Shown in pieces: positions 7,174 through 16,085 of a stretch of DNA of 64,000 nucleotides (the first letter of the stretch is position 1; each line of letters opens with the position of its first letter). Source of the DNA: Paludibacter sp. GTDB taxonomy: Bacteria; Bacteroidota; Bacteroidia; Bacteroidales; Paludibacteraceae. The stretch lies in NCBI GenBank assembly GCA_028710895.1, contig JAQTTH010000012.1, positions 62,001 through 126,000 on the forward strand, given 5' to 3'. The position numbers were made by a program, and so were the translations under genes. The notes under the pieces were generated by a model, which saw nothing but the letters and a program-made list of their open reading frames with translations, ran no database searches and was not told the DNA's origin.

Positions 7174-9558
7174 ATGAAAAAGAATGTTCTATTTCTATTG
7201 GTTATTTTTCTTTCTATCCCTGCATTAGCTCAGAAAGGAAGCATAAAAGGTCGGATTTTCAATGCCAAGACTAATGCACCACTTGAGTTTGCAGCCATTT
7301 TGATTGAAGGAACTACAATTGGATCTACTTCCGATCTGGATGGTAACTTTATTTTTACGGGAATTGAGCCGGGATTTAAAAAGCTTATTGTTCAATCAAT
7401 TGGATTCGAGAAAACAGTTTCTTCTGAAATTCAGGTACAAGGTAATCAAACAGTATTTGTGGATATTCCTGTAAATGAATCTTCTGTTCAGTTGAATGAA
7501 GTAACGGTTCGCCAAAACCGCAACCTCAAAAGAATTGAAAGCCCAATCTCGGTGTTATCAGTTGGTGTTCAGGAAATTGAGAAGAGTGCAGGTGCCAACC
7601 GTGATGTATCTAAAGTGGTACAAGCATTACCGGGCGTTGGAGCTACTGATCCAAATCGTAGCGATCTGATTGTACGTGGTGGTGGCCCATCGGAAAACGT
7701 ATTTTATTTAGATGGGATTGAGATTCCTGTTATCAATCACTTTGCAACACAAGGTTCTTCAGGTGGTTCTGTTGGTATTATTAATCCTGATTTTGTACGC
7801 GAAATCAGTTTCTATACCGGTGCCTTTCCGGCAAACAGAACAAATGCGTTGAGCTCAGTGATGGAAATCAAGCAAAAAGATGGAAGTAAGGACCGAATTC
7901 ATAGCAAACTTTCAGTTGGTGCGTCCGATGCTGCATTAACTATCGATGGACCAATCGGAAAAAAATCAATCTTTATCATTTCAGCTCGTCAGTCATACCT
8001 TCAGTTTCTTTTTAAAGCAATTGGGTTACCCTTTTTACCTACATACAATGACTTTCAGCTAAAATACAAATATCAAATTGATAAAAAAAACGAGATTTCA
8101 TTTATTGGAATTGGTGCTATTGACGACATGGTTTTAAACACCGAATTGCAAAACACCGGCACTGAATCCCAAAAATACCTATTATCTTATTTGCCTACCT
8201 ATAAACAATGGAATTATACCGTCGGAACAGTGTATAAACATTTTGCAGATACGCACTTCGACACCTGGGTCTTGAGTAGAAACATGCTACGAAATGCAAA
8301 TTTCAAGTATTTAAATAACGATGAAACCCTGGCCAAAACATCTGATTACAACTCGGATGAAGCAGAAAATAAACTTCGGTTTGAGCGTAACTATCCAGAT
8401 TCACCTATCAAATTTTCGTTTGGTGGAGGGGTAAAATACTCTCATTACACAAACCATACTGAACGTCAACTGTTTTATAACAATTCAGTAAATAACCTTG
8501 TATACGATACACAAATCGGATTATTCGGCTATAATGCATTTGCACAGGCTTCAAAAAAATATTTAGATGATTTATTGAAATTATCATTAGGTATGAGCTT
8601 TACAGGAAACAATTACAATCAAAACATGATGAACCCGTTGAATCAGTTTTCTCCACGGTTGTCACTATCATACGCATTGACGGATAAAATTGATTTTAAT
8701 GCGAATATAGGACGCTATGCTATGCAACCGGCCTACACAACTCTTGGATATAGAAACCCGGCAGGTGATTTAGTAAACAAAACCGAAAACTTGCGTTTCA
8801 CAATATCGAATCAGGCAATAGCAGGTTTAGAGTATCGCCCGATGGACAATGTTCGTGTCACTGCAGAAGGGTTCTACAAACAATATCAATATTATCCGGT
8901 TTCAGTTACAGATGGATTGAGTATTGCCAGCAAAGGCACAAATTTTGGTCAAATTGGCGATGAAGAAATCGTGTCTACCGGGAAAGGACGAGCTTATGGA
9001 GTAGAATTTCTTGCAAAAGTAATGGAAATGAAAAACCTGAACATGACTGCTACTTACACCTTGTTTAGGAGTGAATTTACTGATATTACAGGTCAAACAT
9101 ATTTCCGTTCATCCTGGGATACACGAAGCCTGTTCAACCTTATTGCCAGCTACAAATTCAGGAAAAGTTGGAACGTAGCCATGCGTTGGCGCTATGTTGG
9201 TGGTGCTCCGTATTCACCCATAGATTCAATTTCGTATAACCGTGCTGCATGGAATATTACAAAACAACCATATTTGGATTATAAACGTTTCAATACATTA
9301 AGTTTACCGGCTGCACATCAACTGGACATTCGAATTGATAAAGAATTTTATTTCAAGAAATGGGTATTGAATCTTTATACCGATATTCAAAACGTATATA
9401 ATTTCAAAACTCAAAGTGCTCCGATTTATACAAATTTGGATACAAATGGTAATGTGATTCCGGACATAAATGGTGATACCAACAAACAAGGATTACGTAA
9501 TTTCGAATCATTTGGAGGAACAATTTTACCAACTATTGGAATAATAATCAAAATATAA
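7174..9558 (+). CDS. TonB-dependent outer membrane receptor with carboxypeptidase-like N-domain
   Basis: 794 residues from the ATG at 7174; the frame can be read from a TTG two codons earlier but the ATG starts a clean signal peptide (MKKNVLFLLVIFLSIPALAQ). Residues about 24-105 form a CarboxypepD_reg-like domain (GSIKGRIFNAKTNAPLEFAA), about 125-230 a plug domain (KVVQALPGVGATDPNRSDLI, then VRGGGPSENVFYLDGIEI), and the rest a 22-strand barrel. It imports a large or scarce substrate across the outer membrane using TonB energy. There is no SusD partner, so a siderophore, cobalamin or small metal complex fits better than a glycan. The next gene, 22 bp on, encodes a DUF2271-like protein and is probably its partner. 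Confidence 0.93.
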   Translation: MKKNVLFLLVIFLSIPALAQKGSIKGRIFNAKTNAPLEFAAILIEGTTIGSTSDLDGNFIFTGIEPGFKKLIVQSIGFEKTVSSEIQVQGNQTVFVDIPVNESSVQLNEVTVRQNRNLKRIESPISVLSVGVQEIEKSAGANRDVSKVVQALPGVGATDPNRSDLIVRGGGPSENVFYLDGIEIPVINHFATQGSSGGSVGIINPDFVREISFYTGAFPANRTNALSSVMEIKQKDGSKDRIHSKLSVGASDAALTIDGPIGKKSIFIISARQSYLQFLFKAIGLPFLPTYNDFQLKYKYQIDKKNEISFIGIGAIDDMVLNTELQNTGTESQKYLLSYLPTYKQWNYTVGTVYKHFADTHFDTWVLSRNMLRNANFKYLNNDETLAKTSDYNSDEAENKLRFERNYPDSPIKFSFGGGVKYSHYTNHTERQLFYNNSVNNLVYDTQIGLFGYNAFAQASKKYLDDLLKLSLGMSFTGNNYNQNMMNPLNQFSPRLSLSYALTDKIDFNANIGRYAMQPAYTTLGYRNPAGDLVNKTENLRFTISNQAIAGLEYRPMDNVRVTAEGFYKQYQYYPVSVTDGLSIASKGTNFGQIGDEEIVSTGKGRAYGVEFLAKVMEMKNLNMTATYTLFRSEFTDITGQTYFRSSWDTRSLFNLIASYKFRKSWNVAMRWRYVGGAPYSPIDSISYNRAAWNITKQPYLDYKRFNTLSLPAAHQLDIRIDKEFYFKKWVLNLYTDIQNVYNFKTQSAPIYTNLDTNGNVIPDINGDTNKQGLRNFESFGGTILPTIGIIIKI

Positions 9559-9580
9559 TAATCGATTTAAATTTGTTATT

Positions 9581-10312
9581 ATGAAAACAAAAATTATACT
9601 GGCTGCCCTATTGATAATAACCACGGGTATTTCAGGAAAAACAAAAAAAACACTGTTTTCTGAAGAAAATTATGGTATAAATAATACCGGAACCACTGTT
9701 ACTATTCAGTTTGAACAAGGAAAAGAGCATAACCACCCGTTATTTGCCATTTGGCTTGCCGATGAAAAAGGTAATTACATTCAAACTCTGTATGTGTCTG
9801 AAACTATTGGAAAAGGTGTTTTCAAACGGGCAAGCAGAAAAACAGGGCAATGGTTAGCAGGAGAAATACAGCGTCCAGCCGCTCTGCCTTATTGGGCACA
9901 TCAACGCAATGTTAAGAATGAATATGGGAACTATTTGCCAACTCCAAAACAGCCTGTAATTGATGCTTACACAGGTGCTACACCGTTAGCATCATTCATT
10001 TTGCATGCAAAAACAGAGAAACCATTGAATGGGAAATACAAGATAATGTTGGAATTGAACCAAACCTGGGATTGGAATGAGTTTTGGACAAACGATATGT
10101 ATCCAACTGAAAAAGAATATAGAACATCTTGTCAACCGGCATTAGTATATTCAGTTGATATTGACTCAAATATCTCTGAAAATGAATACTTTATGAAACC
10201 AATTGGGCATAGTCATTATTCAGGAGCAGATGGAAGTTTAAATCCTGACTTGAGCACAATTACCACAGCATTGCAAATAGCTAAAAAAATAATTGTGAAA
10301 ATCAGTAAATAA
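9581..10312 (+). CDS. Secreted DUF2271-like protein
   Basis: 243 residues with a signal peptide (MKTKIILAALLIITTGISGK). The segment NHPLFAIWLADEKGNYIQTL and the later TWDWNEFWTNDMYPTEKEY resemble DUF2271, a periplasmic family often found beside PepSY or TonB iron-uptake genes. The match is by eye. It starts 22 bp after the TonB receptor and ends before a strong terminator, so the two form an operon. A periplasmic role linked to the receptor substrate is inferred; the biochemical function is unknown. Confidence 0.7.
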   Translation: MKTKIILAALLIITTGISGKTKKTLFSEENYGINNTGTTVTIQFEQGKEHNHPLFAIWLADEKGNYIQTLYVSETIGKGVFKRASRKTGQWLAGEIQRPAALPYWAHQRNVKNEYGNYLPTPKQPVIDAYTGATPLASFILHAKTEKPLNGKYKIMLELNQTWDWNEFWTNDMYPTEKEYRTSCQPALVYSVDIDSNISENEYFMKPIGHSHYSGADGSLNPDLSTITTALQIAKKIIVKISK

Positions 10313-10320
10313 TTATATTT

Positions 10321-10370
10321 AAAAAGAAAACCCTCCAATCTGAAATTACAGATTGGAGGGTTTTCTTTTT
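10321..10370. terminator. Strong bidirectional terminator
   Basis: A perfect 22-bp stem (10321-10342 with 10349-10370) and a 6-nt loop, A-rich on one side and T-rich on the other. It serves the DUF2271-like gene and the convergent PgpH-type gene. Confidence 0.92.
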
Positions 10371-10381
10371 ATATTCCTTCA

Positions 10382-12412
10382 TCACTTTTTGAGTTCAGGA
10401 TAAACTATGCGTGAATGATAAAAACTCTTTATTTTTTCAATAAATACAGCTTTCACTGTTTCTACATCCTGAAAAGTAATTGGTGCATCTTTAAATTGTC
10501 CTTCGGCAATCTGTCCATCAATCATACTTTCTACCATTTCCCTGATTGTTTGGTCTGTATAAACACCCAAACTACGTGAACGCGCCTCTACTGCATCAGC
10601 CATCATTAGAATAGCAGTTTCCTTGTTATTAGGGAGTGGTCCAGGATAAGTAAAAATAGCATCATCCGGCTTCTTATCCGGATTAGCATTAATATATGAA
10701 TTGTAGAAATATTTTGTTTTACAAAAACCATGATGCGTGCCTATAAAATTGATAATCTGCTCCGGTAAATGATTTTTCTTGGCAATTTCAACCCCGTCAG
10801 TTACGTGATTAATAACTATTTTCGATGCCTCTTCAAAGTCAATGTCGGTTAATGGATTTTTTCCACCCAACTGATTTTCAATAAAATACTCCGGATGTTT
10901 CATTTTACCAATATCGTGATATAGAGCACCAGTACGTACCAACAAACTATTGGCATTAATTTTTTTTGCAGCCTCGGTTGCAAGGTTTGAAACCTGTAAT
11001 GAGTGTTGAAATGTCCCCGGTGCACGTTCTGAAAATTCCATCATTAAATCACTATTGATATTAGTGAGTTCAACCAATGTAACACTAGACAGCAAACCAA
11101 AAATCTTTTCATACAAATAAATTATAACATAGGCCATCAAAAGAAAAACACTGCTCACTGCAAAATACACAATAAACTGCCAGTTAATTCGCTGAACATC
11201 GCCCTCAGAGATACATTGAAATGCCAGAAACATCAAAACATAACTCAGAAATATATACAAAGCAGTCTGCGCTAACTGTGATCGTTGCGACATATCCTTT
11301 AAACTGGAAACTGCAGCCATCCCGATTGTAATCTGAAGCAGTATAAATTGGAAAGAATTATCAACCATAAATGATATCATCAACATGGTGATAATGTGAG
11401 CGAACAATGCTGTACGTGAATCGAAAAATACCCGGATTATTATAGGTAATAAGGCAAAAGGAACCATATAATAACTGAAGGCATTTATACGAATGGCTAA
11501 CGAGGTTAGGCCAACCATCAGGAGAATAAGAGATAAAATCAGAATCAAATTGCTTTTGCTATCATATATTCTTGGACGAAAAAGATTGATATACAAAAAT
11601 AGTAAAGTCATTAAACCTAATATCATAACAACCTCACCAACAACCACAACAGATGATTTTTGAATAGCTGTGTTGCGTTTTTCGGATTCAATTTTCAACG
11701 AATTAAGCACCTGATAACTTGTGTGAGTAACAATCTCTCCCCGATCGATAATGCGCTCGCCCACCTGAACCATCCCTGAAGTTAGCGAAAGGTTTTTCAA
11801 CATTTCTGATTTTGAAAGTGCAGATGTAGTGCTATCAAACCGCAAATTTTCAACCAAATACAAATTCAGGTTGTTAGATTTCAATGCAGTTGGTGCATTT
11901 TTCAATATTTCTTCATAAGCTGTGCGTGGAGTATATACACCTTCTATTGGCATGGTGTGAGTCACCCGATTAGGTAAAATACAGGAAATGTATTTCCTGT
12001 TATCTTTCAACAGTTTATTATATTCTTCTATTGAAATAATACCAACAGCATAAATTTCTTTAAATTTAGATTTAATATAATTCTGAATTGCAGGTTGACT
12101 CCCTTGATTTTTCTGAAAGTCAGCAATCATTTTATTGATTTGAATATTATTAGCGGTCGTATCCAGTTTATAATAGGGCGTGAAATCTTTTAGAATTTCA
12201 TCGCGCTCTTTGGATACTTGTTGATCATTTTTATAGATTGGGAAATCGAACGAAGCAGTAATAAGCTCATAGGTCCATGGTTTACCAACTTCAAAATGGT
12301 ATTTAAACTTATTTTCTTTCGGAAAAAGCACCACAATTATTGCTGCAACAAACAAAAAAAGGCTAATTCTTGAAATATGTTGTCGCTGTATCGGAGTCAG
12401 TTTTATTTGCAT
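10382..12412 (-). CDS. PgpH-type 7TM HD-domain phosphohydrolase
   Basis: 676 residues. One N-terminal membrane helix (residues about 16-30) is followed by an extracytoplasmic 7TMR-HDED domain (about 50-250), a block of about seven membrane helices (about 255-450) and a C-terminal HD domain with ALYHDIGKMKHPEYFIENQ as the metal-binding motif and later HHGFCKTKYF. This is the PgpH/YqfF architecture; characterised members hydrolyse cyclic di-AMP. In the Bacteroidota homologue the same activity is inferred. Length is close to the family norm. It stands alone between two divergent or convergent neighbours. Confidence 0.9.
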   Translation of the reverse strand: MQIKLTPIQRQHISRISLFLFVAAIIVVLFPKENKFKYHFEVGKPWTYELITASFDFPIYKNDQQVSKERDEILKDFTPYYKLDTTANNIQINKMIADFQKNQGSQPAIQNYIKSKFKEIYAVGIISIEEYNKLLKDNRKYISCILPNRVTHTMPIEGVYTPRTAYEEILKNAPTALKSNNLNLYLVENLRFDSTTSALSKSEMLKNLSLTSGMVQVGERIIDRGEIVTHTSYQVLNSLKIESEKRNTAIQKSSVVVVGEVVMILGLMTLLFLYINLFRPRIYDSKSNLILILSLILLMVGLTSLAIRINAFSYYMVPFALLPIIIRVFFDSRTALFAHIITMLMISFMVDNSFQFILLQITIGMAAVSSLKDMSQRSQLAQTALYIFLSYVLMFLAFQCISEGDVQRINWQFIVYFAVSSVFLLMAYVIIYLYEKIFGLLSSVTLVELTNINSDLMMEFSERAPGTFQHSLQVSNLATEAAKKINANSLLVRTGALYHDIGKMKHPEYFIENQLGGKNPLTDIDFEEASKIVINHVTDGVEIAKKNHLPEQIINFIGTHHGFCKTKYFYNSYINANPDKKPDDAIFTYPGPLPNNKETAILMMADAVEARSRSLGVYTDQTIREMVESMIDGQIAEGQFKDAPITFQDVETVKAVFIEKIKSFYHSRIVYPELKK

Positions 12413-12508
12413 ATTTTAAATAATAAGATTGATTCGATGAATCTGTTCTAAAAGTGCCGAAAATTACGAAAAAAATACCTAATTGAAGCGTTTTCAGCAA
12501 ACTTTCCT

Positions 12509-12516
12509 TATTTTTG
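12509..12516 (+). promoter_or_regulatory. Promoter -7 box with long leader
   Basis: TATTTTTG with a TTG at 12483-12485, 23 bp upstream. It implies a leader of about 145 nt for the NlpC/P60 gene at 12666. I saw no riboswitch fold in that leader. Confidence 0.4.
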
Positions 12517-12665
12517 CAATCAATAAGTATTATTTAGCTGGTAAACAGAAGAAAACGAAAATATCAGCATAAAACTGAACGAATACTTCATAAATTCACT
12601 CAATTTCAAAACAGCCTGCGAATCAGGAAAATCAATCAATTATTTATTCTAAAAATTGAAAAATC

Positions 12666-13439
12666 ATGAACGGAATTATTACACTTCCTCTTATTCCACT
12701 TCGCGCTGGCGAAAGTGATCTTAGTGAAATGACTTCGCAACTTTTGTTTGGCGAACGGGTGGAAATAATCGAATCAAAAGATAATTGGCTATTTATCAAA
12801 AATTCAAGTGACAATTATACAGGCTGGGTGAATCGAAAAATGGTAAAGCTACTCAGTGTTAAACAAGAACAGTCTTTGACTGATATTACTCCCTATTGCG
12901 TTTCGAGGCCTATATTAGTATGTCAAAATTCAGCCAATCAAGACATATATTTGCCCGGAGGAAGCTTGTTACCGGGTTACAAAAATGGAAAATGTACGAT
13001 TGGCAATGAAGTTTTTACTGTAAACTCTGATGAAGAAACTTTCTCAGAGAAAATTGATGGCGAGAAACTTGCAACAATTGCAAAACAATATTTAAATGCA
13101 CCCTACCTTTGGGGTGGAAAAAGCATACTCGGAATTGACAGTTCAGGGTTGGTTCAGGTAGTATATTCAATTGGGGGTATTCTGTTACCTCGCGATGCAG
13201 CAAAACAAGTTGATAGTGGTACAGTTATTGACTTCATTTCAGAAGCAAAAGCAGGTGATTTAGCTTTTTTTGAAAACGCAGAAGGTAATATCATTCATGT
13301 TGGTATTTTACTAAATCAAAACCAGATCATTCACTCGTCGGGATGTGTACACATTGAGACAATAGATTCTCAGGGAATCATTTCGTCAGAAACAGGAAAA
13401 TACACCCATAAACTAAGAGTAATCAAACGATTAGTTTAA
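12666..13439 (+). CDS. NlpC/P60 family protein with Cys-to-Ser change at the nucleophile
   Basis: 257 residues. The N-terminal 75 residues look like an SH3b domain (FGERVEIIESKDNWLFIKNS, GWVNRKMVKLL), and residues about 132-250 form an NlpC/P60 (C40 peptidase) domain with LNAPYLWGGKSILGIDSSGL. The family motif is DCSGL; here the nucleophile codon is AGT (Ser159), while His211 (IIHVGI) and His223 are present. Active members cut cell-wall stem peptides. This one is either inactive, perhaps a binding protein, or unusual. No signal peptide is visible. The reading frame is otherwise intact. Confidence 0.88.
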   Translation: MNGIITLPLIPLRAGESDLSEMTSQLLFGERVEIIESKDNWLFIKNSSDNYTGWVNRKMVKLLSVKQEQSLTDITPYCVSRPILVCQNSANQDIYLPGGSLLPGYKNGKCTIGNEVFTVNSDEETFSEKIDGEKLATIAKQYLNAPYLWGGKSILGIDSSGLVQVVYSIGGILLPRDAAKQVDSGTVIDFISEAKAGDLAFFENAEGNIIHVGILLNQNQIIHSSGCVHIETIDSQGIISSETGKYTHKLRVIKRLV

Positions 13440-13460
13440 CCCAAATCTCAATTAAACGAC

Positions 13461-13500
13461 GAAAGGTGTCTGGTTTTTATCAACCTGACACCTTTTTTTT
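13461..13500 (+). terminator. Terminator after the NlpC/P60 gene
   Basis: Stem GGTGTC / GACACC extended past one mismatch by GGTT / AACC, followed by eight T. Confidence 0.8.
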
Positions 13501-13563
13501 CAATGCCATGTAATAATATTTCAGTTTCAACGTCATACTTATAAACGGGATTCTTTTTAGAAT

Positions 13564-14082
13564 ATGGATTCAAAACAATTTAATACTCAAATACTCACAC
13601 TTTCCGACAAATTATTTCGATTGGCAAAATCGATACTTCGGAATGCTGATGCTGCCCAAGATGCAGTTCAGGAGTTAAGTATGAAATTGTGGGAAAAACG
13701 GGATCATCTTGATGAGGTTGAAAATGTGCCCGGATTCGCAATGAGAGCCATGAGAAATCATTGCCTGGACACCATACGGCAACAAAGAGATGAAGATGAA
13801 TTACCCGCTGAGTTTGAACAAAAAGAACTCAATCCACACCAACAAACCGAGCAAAAAGATATGGTTGCACGGGTTCGGATAATGATTGACAATTTGCCCG
13901 AGTTACAGCGGACAATAATCCGAATGAGGGATGTGGAAGGAATGGAAATTTCAGAAATTGCTTATATAACTACGCTAACAGAAAATGCAGTCACGGTAAA
14001 TCTGTCGAGAGCGAGGCAAAAAATAAGAGAAAAAATACTTAATGAACAAAAAAGAGTGGAGGAAACTGTATGGAAAGGATGA
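13564..14082 (+). CDS. ECF-type RNA polymerase sigma factor
   Basis: 172 residues, the usual ECF length. Region 2 is at about residues 10-75 (RLAKSILRNADAAQDAVQEL) and region 4 at about 110-165 (LPELQRTIIRMRDVEGMEIS, EIAYITTLTENAVTVNLSRA). It directs polymerase to a set of target promoters. The next gene overlaps its end by 13 bp and encodes a small membrane protein that probably acts as its anti-sigma factor, and a DUF4252 gene follows; this trio is a familiar Bacteroidota arrangement. Confidence 0.93.
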   Translation: MDSKQFNTQILTLSDKLFRLAKSILRNADAAQDAVQELSMKLWEKRDHLDEVENVPGFAMRAMRNHCLDTIRQQRDEDELPAEFEQKELNPHQQTEQKDMVARVRIMIDNLPELQRTIIRMRDVEGMEISEIAYITTLTENAVTVNLSRARQKIREKILNEQKRVEETVWKG

Positions 14083-14582
14083 ATGAATTATTGGAAAAAT
14101 ATTTCAGCGCGGCGACAACCCTTGAAGAGGAAAACGAGCTAAAACAATACTTTGCAAGTAAAAATATTGCTAAAGAGCATGAGCCGTATCGCACATTGTT
14201 TGTTGCATTCACAGACGAGCTTACAGAAAAAGCTACAGAACCACTAAAGAAAGTAGTGCCAAAACAGCGAAGCATCAAGCGTATTTGGATGAATGCATTT
14301 GCCTATTCAGGAATTGCTGCTACAATATTAATTGCACTATGGATACAGCGTCCAAATCAGACTGAAAACTATGCAGTAGTTGCCGGAAACAGAATAGAAG
14401 ATCCTGAATATGTACAGGAATATACTGAGAAAAAGCTGAACAAAGTAAATGCAATTTTACACCGTAGCATGCGGCCTACGAAAAGTATTGAAACTGTACG
14501 ACAAAGTTTGCAACCTATGCAAAAAATCGCTGAAACCAGACAGAGATTAGAAGAAATAGAAAATAATATTCAATTTAAATAA
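14070..14582 (+). CDS. Putative anti-sigma factor, single-pass membrane protein
   Basis: 170 residues. The ATG at 14070 overlaps the sigma gene by 13 bp and has GGAGGA just upstream, which favours translational coupling. Residues 1-70 are acidic and helical (LLEKYFSAATTLEEENELKQ), as in many sigma-binding domains; one membrane helix lies at about residues 76-92 (FAYSGIAATILIALWI), and the C-terminal part is periplasmic and helical. No zinc-binding HxxxCxxC motif is seen. Anti-sigma function is inferred from position and topology. Confidence 0.75.
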   Translation: MERMNELLEKYFSAATTLEEENELKQYFASKNIAKEHEPYRTLFVAFTDELTEKATEPLKKVVPKQRSIKRIWMNAFAYSGIAATILIALWIQRPNQTENYAVVAGNRIEDPEYVQEYTEKKLNKVNAILHRSMRPTKSIETVRQSLQPMQKIAETRQRLEEIENNIQFK

Positions 14583-14590
14583 GTACGAAA

Positions 14591-15118
14591 ATGAAAAAAA
14601 TGTTGACTTTAGTTGCTGCACTATTTATATTGGTAGCAGTAAATCAGGCTCAAACCCTTCAGAGTCTGTTCGATAAATATTCCGACGACGAACGTTTCGA
14701 ATATGTATCGATAGGTAAGGGAATGATGAATATGGCTTCAGCCTTTGGTGGAGTTGGCAAACACGGAAAAGAAATGATGGGGAAAATGAAAGGAATTAAA
14801 ATTCTAACTCTTGAAGCAAGTTCTGACTCCCCATTAATGAAATCGGTTGAACGTGATTTAAGACAGGTAATTGAAGATGGCGACTTTGAAACCGCCGTTG
14901 AGGCACGTGACAAAGGCGAGAGGGTACACATCTATTACCGTGTAAGTGGCAAAGACAATGCTGACATGCTCATTGTGACAAAAGAAAGAGGAGAATTAAG
15001 CTTAATTTGGATGAGTGGAAGAATGACCAAAGAAGAAATGATGAATTCATTCTCTAACACTGAGAATAAGGTGCATATTTATGGCAATCGTCGTAGCGAA
15101 GCAGATACTATTTCTTAG
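14591..15118 (+). CDS. Secreted DUF4252 protein
   Basis: 175 residues with a signal peptide (MKKMLTLVAALFILVAVNQA). The mature part matches DUF4252 by eye: LFDKYSDDERFEYVSIGKGM near the start and LIVTKERGELSLIWMSGRM near the end. The function of DUF4252 is not established. It starts 8 bp after the putative anti-sigma gene, so it is the third gene of the sigma operon and may be part of the envelope signal or its output. Confidence 0.85.
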   Translation: MKKMLTLVAALFILVAVNQAQTLQSLFDKYSDDERFEYVSIGKGMMNMASAFGGVGKHGKEMMGKMKGIKILTLEASSDSPLMKSVERDLRQVIEDGDFETAVEARDKGERVHIYYRVSGKDNADMLIVTKERGELSLIWMSGRMTKEEMMNSFSNTENKVHIYGNRRSEADTIS

Positions 15119-15140
15119 TTAGTAAAACATACATTTTGTT

Positions 15141-15160
15141 TGTTAATCTTCGGATTAACA
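15141..15160. repeat. UUCG tetraloop hairpin
   Basis: Perfect 8-bp stem TGTTAATC / GATTAACA closed by TTCG. It lies between the DUF4252 stop and the terminator and may stabilise the 3' end of the sigma operon mRNA. Confidence 0.5.
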
Positions 15161-15161
15161 G

Positions 15162-15196
15162 AAAAGCCAACCCGTTGAGATAATGAGTTGGCTTTT
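15162..15196. terminator. Terminator between the DUF4252 and LysE genes
   Basis: 10-bp stem AAAAGCCAAC / GTTGGCTTTT. The right arm lies inside a perfect 20-bp tandem duplication, so a second possible right arm follows at 15207-15216. Confidence 0.8.
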
Positions 15197-15220
15197 ATTA
15201 TAATGAGTTGGCTTTTATTA
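15181..15220. repeat. Perfect 20-bp tandem duplication
   Basis: TAATGAGTTGGCTTTTATTA occurs twice with no gap (15181-15200 and 15201-15220). It duplicates the right arm of the terminator, and the stop codon of the convergent LysE gene falls in the second copy. It looks like a recent replication-slippage event. Confidence 0.95.
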
Positions 15221-15841
15221 TTTTATCAAACTAAGAATTAACCCTACACAACCAATTAAAATAATAATAATACCGGTTATCTGATTGATTATTTTTAATT
15301 CCCGCATATTCAGTTTACTCTTAAAACGGCTAACCAAAAAGGTAAGCAAACTCCACCAAAGCAAAGCACCTCCCAAGATTGACAAAATCCCTGTAACAGA
15401 AACAAATAATGTCGTTTTATTTCCAATAAATTCAAAGCGGGCAAACAGGGCAATAAGAACAAAAAGTACCAATGGGTTTGAGAATGTCAGAGCAAAGGAA
15501 CTGAAGAAGTCGCCCAACAAACTATGTTTAACAGTTTCATTAGGCTTGGGTTGAGTTGCCGGGTTGCTTTTGAAAATATAATACCCAAAAAAAGCTACTA
15601 CCCCACTACCTGCCAGTTGTATTATAAAACGATGTAGTTCTATAAAATCCAACACGAAACTCAAAAAGAAAAGAGTAATGACCGTATATATTAAATCCGA
15701 GAAGGTAGCACCCAGCCCGGTAGCAATGCCGTATTTCTGTCCTCTATTAAGTGTTCGTTGTATGGTAAGCATACCAATCGGACCTAAAGGAACCGAAATA
15801 CACAATCCAATTAATATTCCTTTTATTATAATTTCAAGCAT
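15218..15841 (-). CDS. LysE family amino acid exporter
   Basis: 207 residues with about six membrane helices. The N-terminus carries the family signature (GLCISVPLGPIGMLTIQRTL and GLGATFSDLIYTVITLF). LysE/RhtB proteins export amino acids or related small molecules; the substrate here is unknown. The gene is read alone and ends inside the 20-bp duplication shared with the terminator. A TATCTTTG box at 15866-15873 is its likely promoter. Confidence 0.9.
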   Translation of the reverse strand: MLEIIIKGILIGLCISVPLGPIGMLTIQRTLNRGQKYGIATGLGATFSDLIYTVITLFFLSFVLDFIELHRFIIQLAGSGVVAFFGYYIFKSNPATQPKPNETVKHSLLGDFFSSFALTFSNPLVLFVLIALFARFEFIGNKTTLFVSVTGILSILGGALLWWSLLTFLVSRFKSKLNMRELKIINQITGIIIILIGCVGLILSLIK

Positions 15842-15865
15842 TAGCTGACTTTAATAATTGTAATG

Positions 15866-15873
15866 CAAAGATA
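15866..15873 (-). promoter_or_regulatory. Promoter -7 box of the LysE gene
   Basis: TATCTTTG on the minus strand, 24 bp before the start at 15841. Confidence 0.5.
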
Positions 15874-16027
15874 GTAGTTTTTGTTGTTTAACCTAGTAAG
15901 TGAATTTCAATGTTTATAGTTTATGATGAATTTCAACCATAATTTTTAGCAGTTTAAACATTTATTAATCCTTTTTTTCACCTGACTTTTACTCACTTCA
16001 AAAATCAACTATTGTAATCAGAATTCA

Positions 16028-16064
16028 GCAAAAAAGCCATCAGAATATTACTTCCAATGGCTTT
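16028..16064 (-). terminator. Terminator after uxaA
   Basis: 8-bp stem AAAGCCAT / ATGGCTTT read on the minus strand and followed by a T-run, 21 bp past the uxaA stop. Confidence 0.7.
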
Positions 16065-16085
16065 AAATATAGGATTTTCTATAAA

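Noticed and set aside
12517-12665. Possible riboswitch in the long leader before the NlpC/P60 gene
   Set aside because: No strong paired elements or conserved core could be recognised by eye.
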